64,000 nucleotides of DNA, taken from Actinoplanes cyaneus. Its GTDB lineage: Bacteria; Actinomycetota; Actinomycetes; Mycobacteriales; Micromonosporaceae. Below the pieces are notes generated by a model. The model saw only the letters and a program-made list of their open reading frames with translations, did no database searches and had not been told where the DNA came from. Positions 17,824 to 26,621 of the stretch are shown here, piece by piece (the stretch's first letter is position 1; the number at the start of each line of letters is the position of its first letter). The stretch is taken from contig NZ_BOMH01000027.1 in assembly GCF_016862095.1 (NCBI RefSeq), forward strand, positions 121,145-185,144, in the 5' to 3' direction. The position numbers were made by a program, and so were the translations under genes.

Positions 17824-18267
17824 ATGCGGTTCATGGTGATCACCAAGGCCACGGCGGCGAGCGAGGCCGGGGTCATGCCCGCCACCGAGGATTTCGAGAC
17901 GGCGGGCAAGTTCATCGAGGAACTGGTCGACGCCGGTGTGCTGCTGGCCGCGGAGGGCATCGGGCCCAGTTCCACGGGCGCGCGGATCTACTTCGACGGC
18001 GAGAAGAAGACCGTGGTGGACGGCCCGTTCGCCGAGACCAAGGAGCTGATCGCCGGCTTCTACCTGGTCGAGATGAAGTCGCTCGAGGAGTGCGTCGAGT
18101 GGTTCCGGCGCTGCCCGCTCCCGCAGGTCGGCCCGGGCGAGTCGACGAACATCGAGATCCGGCGGCTGTACTCGGCGGAGGACTTCGGCGACGAGTTCAC
18201 CGCCGAGCAGCGGGAGGCCGTCAAGCGCCGCGAGGAGAGCGCCGCCCCGGGCTTCAAGTCGGCGTAG
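17824..18267 (+). CDS. DGPF/YCII-domain protein (ECF42 partner)
   Basis: 147 aa with the diagnostic DGPFAETKELIAGFYLVE motif. Proteins of this type are encoded beside ECF42 sigma factors and are thought to link a stress or metabolite signal to them. ATG preceded by GGAGACAGCGAC. The sigma gene follows 35 bp later, so they are likely co-transcribed. Confidence 0.92.
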   Translation: MRFMVITKATAASEAGVMPATEDFETAGKFIEELVDAGVLLAAEGIGPSSTGARIYFDGEKKTVVDGPFAETKELIAGFYLVEMKSLEECVEWFRRCPLPQVGPGESTNIEIRRLYSAEDFGDEFTAEQREAVKRREESAAPGFKSA

Positions 18268-18302
18268 TTGCGGCTGATCGCGCGGTGGGGTAGACGGGTG
18301 AC

Positions 18303-19559
18303 GTGGTCACTGACACCCACCGCGCGATCGAGACGGTCTGGCGGATCGAGGCACCCCGGCTGATCGCCGGCCTGACCCGGGTGGTCCGTGACCTCGGGGC
18401 GGCCGAGGAGCTGGCGCAGGACGCGCTGGTCGCGGCGCTGGAGCAGTGGCCCGTCGACGGGGTTCCGGACAATCCCGGCGCGTGGCTGATGACCACCGCG
18501 AAGCGCCGGGCGATCGACCGGATCCGGCGCGACGAGACGTACCGGCGCAAGCTCGCCGAGGCCGGGCGCGACCTGACGGAGACCTCCCCGGACATCGGCG
18601 CGCTGGTGGCCGAGGACGACGGCATCGGCGACGACCTGCTGCGGCTGGTCTTCGTGGCCTGCCATCCGGTGCTGTCGGCCGAGGCGCGCGCCGCGCTGAC
18701 CTTGCGCCTGCTCGGCGGCCTGACCACCGACGAGATCGCCCGGGCCTTCCTGGTGCCGGAGCCGACGGTGGCGCAGCGGATCGTGCGTGCCAAGAAGACC
18801 CTGGCCGCCGCGAAGGTGCCGTTCGAGGTGCCGATGGGCGACGAGCTGGCGTCCCGGCTCTCCTCGGTGCTGGAGGTCGTGTACCTGATCTTCAACGAGG
18901 GCTACTCGGCGACCGCCGGTGACGACTGGATGCGCCCGGCGCTCTGCGAGGACGCCCTGCGGCTGGGGCGGGTCCTGGCCCGGCTGGCGCCGCGCGAGCC
19001 GGAGGTGCACGGCCTGGTCGCGCTGATGGAGATCCAGGCGTCCCGGTCGGCCGCGCGCACCGGGCCGGGCGGTGAGCCGATCCTGCTGGCCGATCAGAAC
19101 CGGGCCCGTTGGGATCAGCTGCTCGTCCGCCGTGGCCTGACCGCGCTGCGGCGGGCCGAGTCGCTGACCGGTGACCGCCCCGGGCCGTACGTGTTGCAGG
19201 CCGCGATCGCCGCCTGCCACGCGCGCGCCCGGCACTTCGAGGACACCGACTGGGAGCGGATCGCCGGGCTCTACGAGGGGCTGGCGCAGGCCACGCCGTC
19301 GCCGGTGGTCGAGCTGAACCGGGCGGTCGCGCTCTCCATGGCGTACGGGCCGGAGGCTGGTCTTGATCTGCTGGATCAGCTGATGGCCTTCCCGGCTCTG
19401 CGCGACTACCACCTGATGCCCAGCGCTCGCGGTGACTTCCTGGTCAGGCTCGGCCGGTCCGCCGAGGCGCGGGCCGAGTTCGAGCGGGCCGCGTCGCTGA
19501 CCCGCAACGAGCGGGAGCGCACGCTCCTTCTCGACCGGGCCGCCGCCTGCGACCGCTGA
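18303..19559 (+). CDS. ECF42-type RNA polymerase sigma factor
   Basis: 418 aa, much longer than a standard ECF sigma. Sigma region 2 (GAAEELAQDALVAALEQWP; NPGAWLMTTAKRRAIDRIRR) and region 4 (LRLLGGLTTDEIARAFLVPE..) are followed by a ~200-residue helical C-terminal extension (VYLIFNEGYSAT..) characteristic of the ECF42 group, which lacks a classical anti-sigma factor. GTG start. The upstream DGPF gene matches this group's usual context. Confidence 0.93.
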   Translation: MVTDTHRAIETVWRIEAPRLIAGLTRVVRDLGAAEELAQDALVAALEQWPVDGVPDNPGAWLMTTAKRRAIDRIRRDETYRRKLAEAGRDLTETSPDIGALVAEDDGIGDDLLRLVFVACHPVLSAEARAALTLRLLGGLTTDEIARAFLVPEPTVAQRIVRAKKTLAAAKVPFEVPMGDELASRLSSVLEVVYLIFNEGYSATAGDDWMRPALCEDALRLGRVLARLAPREPEVHGLVALMEIQASRSAARTGPGGEPILLADQNRARWDQLLVRRGLTALRRAESLTGDRPGPYVLQAAIAACHARARHFEDTDWERIAGLYEGLAQATPSPVVELNRAVALSMAYGPEAGLDLLDQLMAFPALRDYHLMPSARGDFLVRLGRSAEARAEFERAASLTRNERERTLLLDRAAACDR

Positions 19560-19754
19560 CCCGACGTCCCCTGCCGGGTCTCCTGCGGTGCCGTCGTCGC
19601 TGATCGTGCCCGGCCCGCCCGTCCGGCCTCGCCCGGCGGCGTCGCGTCCCGACGAGATGGGCCGATCAGCCGATGATCATGCGCGGGTGCCGGTCTACGC
19701 TGCTCACGCTTCCTGTCCGCCGAGCTGAGCGGGCGCCTTCGAAGAACGGTGATC

Positions 19755-21242
19755 ATGAGTCTGCGTGCCCTGCTCCGCCGCCTCGTCCTGCCCCCGCTCG
19801 CCGCGGGTCTGGCCGTGGCCGGCCTGGCCCTGCCCGCCCGGGCGGATTCGCTCACCGACTTCCCGCTGCTGGCGCTCGACTTCACCGACACGATCACCGT
19901 GGTCGACGGGCAGTCGAAGACGGTCAGGTTCGCCGTCGACAACCTCGCCGGCGGCGGTGCGGCCGAGGACACGGTGATCCGGTTCGGTTCGCTGCCGGTC
20001 GGCCTCGGTTTCGTGCCGCCGGCCGGCTGTTCGGCCACCGAGTGCAAGCTGGGTACGCTCGCGCCCGGGAAGAAACACAGCTACACCTTCACCGTGAAGC
20101 CGGACAGCACGGTCCCGCTCACCTCGTCGTTCACGGTGAGTCTCGTGCTCGGCGGCGAGGAGCTGGACGGGATCGACGTGCAGGTGGTTCGCACCACCCG
20201 GTCCTCGGCCGACCTCGAGATCAGCGCCGTCAAGGACCTCGAACTGAGCCGCGGCGAGTCTGCGAGCCTGCCGCCGGTCACCATCCGGAACACCGGCAGT
20301 GGCACGTCCGCAACCCTCGGCCTGATCCTGGGGTCCCTGGACGGCGTCGCGCCCGACATGGACCGCTACCGCAACTGCGAGCATGACGACGTCGAGGGAG
20401 TCGTGGTCTGCGTTCTCGACCAGACGCTGGCCCCGGGTCAGAAGGCCGCCGTCGACCCATCCACCCCGTTGGCGTTCCGGCTCGGCAAGAACACGCCCGG
20501 CCCGGCGAGCTACAGCGCTGCGGTCTTCGCCGTGGGCCTGACCGACAAGTACGTGGCCGCGTTCACCAAGCGCAACGCGGGCCGGACCGGTGACACGCTG
20601 GCCCTGAAGACCACCTCCTCGGCGGCGGGCCTCACCGACGGCGACGTCGGCGACGACCTCAACCCCGACGACAACGCCGCCACCTTCCAGGTCACCGCGC
20701 CGACCGCGCCCGCGGACGGCAAGGCCGTCGGCGCCGTCTTCCGCGGCGCGCCCGGCGACCGGGTCACCGTCGAGGTCGGCACGGAGAACCTGGGCCCGTT
20801 CGCGACGGTGCCGCTGAGCCTCACCTCGCTGAGGTACGTGCACGTCCAGCTGCCGACGGGGGTCACGCTGAACGCGGCCGACGACATGTGCCTGCCGGGC
20901 ACCTCCCCCAAGGACGTCGCGCTGGACGGTGCGCCCGCCGGCCGGGACTGGGTCTGCCTGGTCCTCGTTCAGGTGCCCAAGGGTCGCAAGAGCCTGTTCA
21001 CCCTGACCGCCACGATCGAGGACGGCGCGCACGAGGCCGGGTTCGTGCAGGCGGAGAACGGTGTGCAGGACACCGTGGCGGGCAACGACCGGGCGCCGCT
21101 GACCGTGGAGGTGCAGGACAGCCTGCCGCTGACCGGCCCGTCGGCCGGGCTGCTGGCCGGGGCGGGCGCGGTGCTGCTCGTGGCGGGCCTGTTCGTGGTC
21201 CGGATGGCACGCCGCCGCCGCATCGTCACCGTCGTGGACTGA
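19755..21242 (+). CDS. Secreted cell-wall-anchored surface protein (LPxTG-like)
   Basis: About 495 aa. N-terminal signal peptide (RRLVLPPLAAGLAVAGLALPARA), a long beta-rich region of repeated CARDB/DUF11-like modules (SLTVRNTGSG-type phrases), and a C-terminal sorting signal: LPLTG, a hydrophobic helix and a positively charged tail (RMARRRR). Likely linked to peptidoglycan by a sortase. Start at ATG 19755; an in-frame GTG at 19749 is possible. Followed by a strong terminator. Binding partner unknown. Confidence 0.85.
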   Translation: MSLRALLRRLVLPPLAAGLAVAGLALPARADSLTDFPLLALDFTDTITVVDGQSKTVRFAVDNLAGGGAAEDTVIRFGSLPVGLGFVPPAGCSATECKLGTLAPGKKHSYTFTVKPDSTVPLTSSFTVSLVLGGEELDGIDVQVVRTTRSSADLEISAVKDLELSRGESASLPPVTIRNTGSGTSATLGLILGSLDGVAPDMDRYRNCEHDDVEGVVVCVLDQTLAPGQKAAVDPSTPLAFRLGKNTPGPASYSAAVFAVGLTDKYVAAFTKRNAGRTGDTLALKTTSSAAGLTDGDVGDDLNPDDNAATFQVTAPTAPADGKAVGAVFRGAPGDRVTVEVGTENLGPFATVPLSLTSLRYVHVQLPTGVTLNAADDMCLPGTSPKDVALDGAPAGRDWVCLVLVQVPKGRKSLFTLTATIEDGAHEAGFVQAENGVQDTVAGNDRAPLTVEVQDSLPLTGPSAGLLAGAGAVLLVAGLFVVRMARRRRIVTVVD

Positions 21243-21258
21243 CACGAACCGGCGAAGG

Positions 21259-21300
21259 GCGCCGGCGGCTGGGGTACGTGACCCGGCCGCCGGCGCTTTT
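21259..21300 (+). terminator. Intrinsic terminator
   Basis: 11-bp GC stem (GCGCCGGCGGC/GCCGCCGGCGC) with a 16-nt loop, followed directly by TTTT, 17 bp past the surface-protein stop. One of the few hairpins in this window with a T-tract. Confidence 0.8.
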
Positions 21301-21448
21301 CTGTCTGCTCTGACCGCGCCCACCCATGGACGCCGCCCTTGCGGGGCGAGCGTTCTGGCCGCCCCAGCGGCCTGCTCGGCCCGGAAGGGTCCCCGCGGGA
21401 GCGGCGGAGAAGGACCACAGCGGAGAGGGGACCTGATTGTCTTCCTGT

Positions 21449-21461
21449 CCGAAACTTTCGG
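21449..21461. promoter_or_regulatory. CCGAAAcTTTCGG palindrome (LacI-type operator candidate)
   Basis: Matches the CGAAAxTTTCG dyads described near actinomycete xylanase and related glycan-use genes. It lies in the 655-bp region before the polysaccharide deacetylase, upstream of a plausible promoter. Confidence 0.45.
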
Positions 21462-21588
21462 TAATGGTCTCCGCAACTTGGTGGATGTTACGAAGCCAAG
21501 CCGCAATCGTGAACGCTAACAACGGCATTGGGCTGCGCACATTTCTCGACAGGCGCGATGTTCAGTACCGATATGTTTCCGTAAGTTG

Positions 21589-21618
21589 TTGACAGCGCCG
21601 TATCGACGGGCAAATACT
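21589..21618 (+). promoter_or_regulatory. Sigma-70-type promoter candidate before the CBM2 relic/deacetylase
   Basis: TTGACA, 18-bp spacer, AATACT. This would give a ~270-nt leader to the deacetylase ATG at 21898, containing the CBM2 remnant, so the promoter may have served the lost gene originally. Confidence 0.45.
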
Positions 21619-21752
21619 CACGCTGTCGGCAGGGATCGCCCACCGTCGATCAGAGTCGGCTTCTGCTTCCGCCCGCCTGGCTCCCCATCCAGGCTTCCCT
21701 GAAGGAAACCGCAATGCCAGACGCTCCCGCGCAACCCCGCAATCGGGCCGCC

Positions 21753-21871
21753 TCAGAATGGCTTTCGGTGTCGCCTGCACCGCAGACGCTGGTGGCCGGC
21801 AATTCGTTCGGCGTGACGATCCGGGCAACGGTGACCGGACGTGGCCTTCCGTGTCCTGTTCCGCAAGCTGA
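21753..21871 (+). pseudogene. Degenerate CBM2 C-terminal fragment
   Basis: Reading SEW..APQTLVAGNSFGVTI and, after a one-base frame change, GNGDRTWPSVSCSAS-stop. This parallels the end of the intact CBM2 in the next gene (STW..NAQTLVA..NAFGLTV..NGNWNWPSVSCSTA-stop), and the DNA is also clearly alignable over the last ~35 bases. It is a frameshifted remnant of a second family-2 cellulose-binding module directly upstream of the deacetylase, from a decayed neighbour or a partial duplication. Confidence 0.6.
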
Positions 21872-21897
21872 CGCCCTACCCGGAAAGGGGTTGGAGA

Positions 21898-22875
21898 ATG
21901 CGTAAGATCACTGCCGCCGGACTCGCCGCACTGACCGTCTTCGCCAGTTTCGTGGCCATCAACGTCACCACCGAATCGGAGGCGGCCACCTGCAACGGCT
22001 ATGTGGGACTGACCTATGACGACGGCCCGACCGCCGGAAACACGCAGAATCTGCTGAACACCCTCAAGGCCAACGGGCTGCGGGCCACGATGTTCAACGA
22101 GGGGCAATACGCCGCGGCCAATCCCGGCCTGGTCAGGGCTCAGGTGGACGCGGGAATGTGGGTGGGCAACCACAGCTACACGCACCCGCATCTGACGCAG
22201 CAGAGCCAGGCGACAATCGATTCGGAGATTTCCCGTACGCAATCGGCGATCGCCAATGCGGGCGGCGGCACCCCGAAGTTGTTCCGGCCGCCGTACGGGG
22301 AAACGAATGCGACGCTCAAGTCCGTCGAGCAGAGATACGGACTCACCGAGATCATCTGGGATGTCGACTCGCAGGACTGGAACAATGCGAGCACCGACGC
22401 CATCGTGGCGGCCGCGAGCCGGCTCACCAACGGGCAGGTCATCCTGATGCACGACTGGCCGGCCAACACGGTCGCCGCCATTCCGCGCATCGCCCAGGGT
22501 CTGGCCAGCCGTAACCTGTGCGCCGGGATGATCTCGCCGTCGACCGGCAGGGCTGTCGCACCCACCGGGAACGGCGGTGGCGGTGGCACCAGCACGCCGC
22601 CGCAGAACGGCACGTGCACGGCGTCGCTGTCAGCCGGCTCGTCGTGGAGTGACCGCTACAACCTCAACGTCACCGTCTCCGGCTCCAGCAACTGGACGGT
22701 CACGCTGAACATCCCGTCCCCGGCGAAGGTTCTCTCCACCTGGAACACGACGGCGAGTTACCCGAACGCGCAGACGCTCGTCGCCAAGCCGAACGGCAGC
22801 GGCAACGCCTTCGGCCTCACCGTGCAGGCCAACGGCAACTGGAACTGGCCGTCGGTCTCCTGCAGTACCGCCTGA
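21898..22875 (+). CDS. Secreted polysaccharide deacetylase with C-terminal CBM2
   Basis: 325 aa. Signal peptide (residues 1-30, ending ESEAA), NodB-type deacetylase domain (TYDDGPT metal/catalytic Asp pair; HSYTHPHL with the metal His; RPPYGETN; DVDSQDW; LMHDW), a Gly/Thr linker, then a family-2 carbohydrate-binding module (TASLSAGSSWSDRYNLNVTV .. WPSVSCSTA). It would remove N- or O-acetyl groups from chitin, xylan or peptidoglycan outside the cell while bound to polysaccharide. ATG preceded by GGAAAGGGGTTGGAG. Larger upstream frames run through the CBM2 relic and are not the real start. Confidence 0.93.
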   Translation: MRKITAAGLAALTVFASFVAINVTTESEAATCNGYVGLTYDDGPTAGNTQNLLNTLKANGLRATMFNEGQYAAANPGLVRAQVDAGMWVGNHSYTHPHLTQQSQATIDSEISRTQSAIANAGGGTPKLFRPPYGETNATLKSVEQRYGLTEIIWDVDSQDWNNASTDAIVAAASRLTNGQVILMHDWPANTVAAIPRIAQGLASRNLCAGMISPSTGRAVAPTGNGGGGGTSTPPQNGTCTASLSAGSSWSDRYNLNVTVSGSSNWTVTLNIPSPAKVLSTWNTTASYPNAQTLVAKPNGSGNAFGLTVQANGNWNWPSVSCSTA

Positions 22876-22893
22876 CCTTCCCGCTCCCAGGGC

Positions 22894-22921
22894 GCGGCGG
22901 CCGGTTCCCACCGGCCGCCGC
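22894..22921. terminator. Hairpin after the deacetylase gene
   Basis: 12-bp perfect stem (GCGGCGGCCGGT/ACCGGCCGCCGC) with a 4-nt loop, 18 bp past the stop. No T-tract. Confidence 0.6.
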
Positions 22922-23002
22922 GTCGGCGCTTGCCGGCTCCCCCACTCTCGCCGCGGGCTGTCCGGCGCACACCCTTCGCCACGGGTGAATCGCCGTGACC
23001 GT

Positions 23003-23036
23003 CGGCTGCCCGGCCCGGTGCCGGGCCGGGCAGCCG
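23003..23036. terminator. Hairpin after the CocE-type hydrolase gene
   Basis: Sixteen-base-pair stem beginning CGGCTGCCCGGCCCGG with a 1-2 nt turn, 6 bp past the minus-strand stop at 23043. With the preceding hairpin it separates two convergent secreted-enzyme genes. Confidence 0.65.
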
Positions 23037-23042
23037 GTGCGG

Positions 23043-24806
23043 TCAGCGACCGAGCCGGAACGTTCCCGGGCCGACCCCGGTCAGCGTCCGGGTGTACTGC
23101 CGCAGGTACGTGTCGAGGAACGGCGACCGGTCCCCCTGCGTCGGCACGTCGAACCGCGGGTTCTGCAACTCCAGGCCCAGCCGGGCCCGGGTGACCGCGA
23201 TCGTGTTGCCGCTCGGGGTGTCCAGCCAGCTCCCGCTGCCGATCGTGCCGATCTGGACACCGAGCTGGTGGCCGGGCTCCAAGGTCCAGTCGGTGGACTT
23301 CAGGTCGAACGCGACCCGGCCCGCCCGCTCGATCAGCGCCACGTTCTCGTCGAACATCACCGAGCTGCCGCCCGGAGCGACGTCCCACAGCCGCACCATG
23401 ACGTTGCCGGGCGCGCTCGCGTTCAGCGTGACCGCCGGGGTGGCGGTGATCCGCAGGCGCGACTTCACCGGCGTCGACCAGCTGAAGTAGCTGTGCGCGT
23501 CGTCGAAGGCGAGTTTGTTCGCGGCGAGCGGGGCAGTATCGGCGTAGTGCTCCATGTCCCACTGCTGCCCGGCCGGCGCGGCGAGCGTGGACGGAATGCC
23601 GTCGTCCACGTACTGCCCGTCCACCAGGCTCTCCGTGCTCGCCGAGGTCGGCAGCGGCCAGGTCGGCTGCGCGCGCCAGACGCCGGTGCTGTCCTCGATC
23701 GCGTACGCGGGATCCTTGACCGCCGGCCGGATGCCCTTCAGATACCGGTCGTAGAAGCGCATGACCTCGTCGAAGAAGCCGGCCCGCCCCTGGAGCAGCT
23801 GCCCGTCACCGTTCGTCTCGTTGCCGCGGACGTGCTCCCACTGCCCGAGCCAGCCGCGCTCGACGCCGCGGTGGTTGTCCAGGAACTCCTCCATGTCCTC
23901 GGGCTTGGTGTTGTTCTCGATGAAGCCCTGCGTGACGAAGAGCGGGGTGCTCGTGCCCTTCGCGCTCGCCGCCAGGTTGCGGGCCCGCCAGTAGGGCGAG
24001 TTCAGCTCAGGGTTGTTGTTGTTCGTCACGTTGTCGGACAGGCACTGCGGGTGACCCGTCTCGTAGGTCGCGTTGGCCTTGTACCGGGCGCTGTCGTCGG
24101 GCAGCGGCGCCAGCGTCGCGATGCTGTTGTAGGCGTTCGGCGTGCCGGTCACGTTCGGCCGCGGAACCTCGTTGCTGAACAGGTAGTTGTACATGTTCCA
24201 CACCGGCTCCTGCGCCACGACGGCCTTCAGGGCTCCAAGTCGCAGGTTGTTGCCGACCAGGCCGGTCACGGCGTCGTAGGACTTGCCGTACATGCCGACC
24301 TTCCCGGTCGACCACGGCTGGGAGGCGGCCCACTGGATGGCGGCTTTCACATCCGCCTGCTCACCCGGCCCCACCCAGTCCAGGCAACCGGTGCTGCCGC
24401 CGAAACCCCGCAAATCCACCATGACGTACGTGTAACCGCGCGCGAACAGGTCGGTGCCGGTGGTGAAGTCCGCGAACCGGGCGGACGGACCGGTCTGCGC
24501 CCACCCCTCCGGCCCGGTCTGCCCGGCATGCGCGAAGTACGGCCCGATCGCCAGGATCACCGGTGTCTTCGTCCGGGCCGGCAGGTTCGCCGGCCGCAGC
24601 ACATCGGCGTGCAGCTCGACGCCGCTGCGATCGGCGGACGGGAAGTACTCCTCGGTCCACACCGAGCCCTCCGGCACGCGTGGGTTCTCCTCGTGAGTGA
24701 CCCCCTTCGGCGCCGGCGCGGCGGTGGCGGCGGTCGCCGTCCCACTCACCGCGAGCGCCACCGCCGCAATCAGCGCGGCGGTGGCCGCCCCTCTGCGTAT
24801 GCTCAT
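23043..24806 (-). CDS. Secreted CocE/NonD-family alpha/beta hydrolase (peptidase S15 fold)
   Basis: 587 aa. Signal peptide (TAALIAAVALAVSGTATAATAA), then the S15 alpha/beta-hydrolase with nucleophile Ser in GKSYDA, oxyanion region VDLRGFGGSTG, acidic residues in the helical lid, and a C-terminal jelly-roll (PXPG_C-like) with RLWDVAPGG and PGHQLGVQIG. The family includes Xaa-Pro dipeptidyl-peptidases and esterases such as cocaine esterase; sequence alone does not decide. Extracellular. No operon partner. Confidence 0.9.
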   Translation of the reverse strand: MSIRRGAATAALIAAVALAVSGTATAATAAPAPKGVTHEENPRVPEGSVWTEEYFPSADRSGVELHADVLRPANLPARTKTPVILAIGPYFAHAGQTGPEGWAQTGPSARFADFTTGTDLFARGYTYVMVDLRGFGGSTGCLDWVGPGEQADVKAAIQWAASQPWSTGKVGMYGKSYDAVTGLVGNNLRLGALKAVVAQEPVWNMYNYLFSNEVPRPNVTGTPNAYNSIATLAPLPDDSARYKANATYETGHPQCLSDNVTNNNNPELNSPYWRARNLAASAKGTSTPLFVTQGFIENNTKPEDMEEFLDNHRGVERGWLGQWEHVRGNETNGDGQLLQGRAGFFDEVMRFYDRYLKGIRPAVKDPAYAIEDSTGVWRAQPTWPLPTSASTESLVDGQYVDDGIPSTLAAPAGQQWDMEHYADTAPLAANKLAFDDAHSYFSWSTPVKSRLRITATPAVTLNASAPGNVMVRLWDVAPGGSSVMFDENVALIERAGRVAFDLKSTDWTLEPGHQLGVQIGTIGSGSWLDTPSGNTIAVTRARLGLELQNPRFDVPTQGDRSPFLDTYLRQYTRTLTGVGPGTFRLGR

Positions 24807-25367
24807 CTGCCCTCCATTGAATCGACCAGCATCTCTGCGAGTCTCGACGCTATCCCGTCAGCGTCCTCAATGGAGTCGGTCAGAGGTGAGAAAGTCCACG
24901 GCTCTTCCGCGTCGCGTCCGCGCCCCGGCGTTGTCACCGGCGGAGCCCAGCTCGTGCCGGGAGCCTGCCCATCGGCAGTGGGCCCTGGCTGAGGTCGACG
25001 AGGCCGTGGCCCCGCCGGGAAGCTCCCGGCCACCCCGCGCCTACGCTCCTCGGCGCTACCAGGCACGGACGGGAACACCGCGTCGACGCGGCCTGCGCTT
25101 CGCACAGTTGCCGGACATGAGTGGGCCACACCGAAGCAGCCCACAAAGCCCGCCGGACACAAGCAAGCCCAACCGAAGCGCACCCTCGACACAGCCCACC
25201 GCGCACGCGGTTGCCGTACCTGAGCAGGCGACACAGGAGCCGCATCCATGGAGCGGCCTGCCGCTCCGCGAGTTCAGGCCACAGCTACCGGGCGGGATGG
25301 CCGCGCAGCCGAAGGATGATCAGGCTACGCAGTCGCGGGGTGATCAGGCTACGCAGTCGCGGGATGA
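24807..25367. other. 560-bp gap without a supported gene
   Basis: Frames crossing this stretch have Arg/Pro-rich composition typical of non-coding GC-rich DNA, and none has a credible start or a domain. Apart from the 24-bp repeats at its right end I see no further structure. Confidence 0.6.
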
Positions 25368-25380
25368 TCAGGCCGCGCAG
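25315..25380 (-). repeat. 24-bp tandem repeat spanning the stop codon of the LytR_C gene
   Basis: Units at 25315-25338, 25339-25362 and a partial 25363-25380. On the minus strand each contains TGCG..GCCTGATCA, the last codons and stop of the LytR_C gene, so two further in-frame copies of 'C-A/V-A-stop' follow the true stop. An expansion of the gene's 3' end. Confidence 0.85.
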
Positions 25381-25880
25381 GTGCCCGGCGGCACGGTGGG
25401 CTCGCCGAGCTGCGCCAGCGACTGGTTCACCTCGGTGAACGTGGCCAGCTGCCGATACCGCGAGCCGATCACCACGTCGATCACGTCGCTGGTCCGCGCC
25501 GGGTTGAACTGCGGCTCCGCGTCGCCCAGGAAGAACGCCCGGATCCACTGCGCCGCACCGACCGTCTTCGGCCCGAACTGCACGACCGCGATCTGGTCGA
25601 CCTTCGTCTTGCTCTTCACGGCCGGCTGCACCTGGAAGCCACGGTTCTTGAAGTCCTCGCTGACCTGCTCGGCGACACCGGTTGTCCGGGTCCCGTTGAG
25701 CACGCGCAGCTTCACCTGCTCGGCGTTGTCGGGCAGCTTGACGTTCACCTTGGCGGTGCAGCTCTCACTCGCTATCGCCACGCCCTGGGTATCGTGAACC
25801 ACCGCGACGACCGCGACAGCGGCAGCCGTGGCAGCCATGGCGCTGATGACGCGGTAGGCCCGCGATCGCGTGTCCTTCAT
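25368..25880 (-). CDS. LytR_C-domain protein, membrane-anchored or secreted
   Basis: 170 aa. N-terminal hydrophobic segment (AMAATAAAVAVVAVVHDT) as anchor or signal, then the LytR/CpsA/Psr C-terminal domain (VKLRVLNGTRTTGVAEQVSEDFKNRGFQV..VVIGSRY). There is no catalytic LCP domain, so it is a stand-alone accessory form, probably at the cell wall. Start at the ATG (25880) before KDTRSRAYR. Its 3' end is tandemly duplicated. Confidence 0.85.
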   Translation of the reverse strand: MKDTRSRAYRVISAMAATAAAVAVVAVVHDTQGVAIASESCTAKVNVKLPDNAEQVKLRVLNGTRTTGVAEQVSEDFKNRGFQVQPAVKSKTKVDQIAVVQFGPKTVGAAQWIRAFFLGDAEPQFNPARTSDVIDVVIGSRYRQLATFTEVNQSLAQLGEPTVPPGTCAA

Positions 25881-25985
25881 GCCACCCTTGTGCCCACCGC
25901 CCGGGCGCGGTGAACCTTCCTCTATCAAGCCGTGACGTCCCGGCCGGTGATCTCGCTCTCACCAACGAGACCCCCGGACGCCCGG

Positions 25986-26621
25986 TTACTCGGCTTCCCG
26001 CAATGGCACCGCCAGTCGTGCGCTGAGCTCGTCGAACGAGATGCCGAACGTCTCCCGGACCACCACGCCACCGGCCGTGATCACGAACGTCGCCAAATCG
26101 GTGTAGATCCGGTTCACACACCCCAGCCCGGTCAGCGGGTACGTGCAGTCGGGCACCAGCTTCGGCGTCCCGACCTTGGTGAACAGGGTCATCATCACGT
26201 AGACGCTCTTGGCCCCGACCGCGAGATCCATCGCGCCGCCGACGGCGGGGATCGCATCGGGCTCGCCGGTGTGCCAGTTGGCCAGGTCGCCGCGCGCCGA
26301 GACCTGGAACGCGCCGAGCACACACACGTCCAGGTGCCCGCCGCGCATCATCGCGAACGAGTCGGCATGGTGGAAATACGCCGAGCCGGGAAGCTCGGTC
26401 ACCGGCACCTTGCCCGCGTTGATCAGGTCGGGGTCGATCTGGTCGCCGGTCGCGGCCGGGCCCATGTTCAGCATGCCGTTCTCGGTGTGCAGCACGATGC
26501 CCGCGTCGGCCGGCAGGTGGTCGGCGACCAGGGTCGGCTGGCCGATCCCGAGGTTCACGAACGAGCCGGCCTCGATGTCACGGGCCACCAGCGCCGCCAT
26601 CTCGTGCTTGTTCAGGCTCAT
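25986..26621 (-). CDS. pcaJ: 3-oxoadipate CoA-transferase, beta subunit
   Basis: 211 aa. Catalytic glutamate in the HTENGMLNMGP motif (family ENGxLGxG), early NLGIGQPT, and DLAVGAKSVYVMM. Forms a heteromer with the overlapping alpha subunit to activate 3-oxoadipate with succinyl-CoA. The hydroxyquinol genes on the other side of the LysR gene make exactly this intermediate. Other 3-oxoacid substrates remain possible. Confidence 0.88.
   Translation of the reverse strand: MSLNKHEMAALVARDIEAGSFVNLGIGQPTLVADHLPADAGIVLHTENGMLNMGPAATGDQIDPDLINAGKVPVTELPGSAYFHHADSFAMMRGGHLDVCVLGAFQVSARGDLANWHTGEPDAIPAVGGAMDLAVGAKSVYVMMTLFTKVGTPKLVPDCTYPLTGLGCVNRIYTDLATFVITAGGVVVRETFGISFDELSARLAVPLREAE

Noticed and set aside
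21841..21897. N-terminal extension of the polysaccharide deacetylase
   Set aside because: The extension lies in the CBM2 relic in another frame; the signal peptide and ribosome-binding site place the start at 21898.
24803..25249. 148-codon minus-strand ORF upstream of the CocE gene
   Set aside because: No start signal or domain, and Pro/Arg-rich composition; treated as non-coding.
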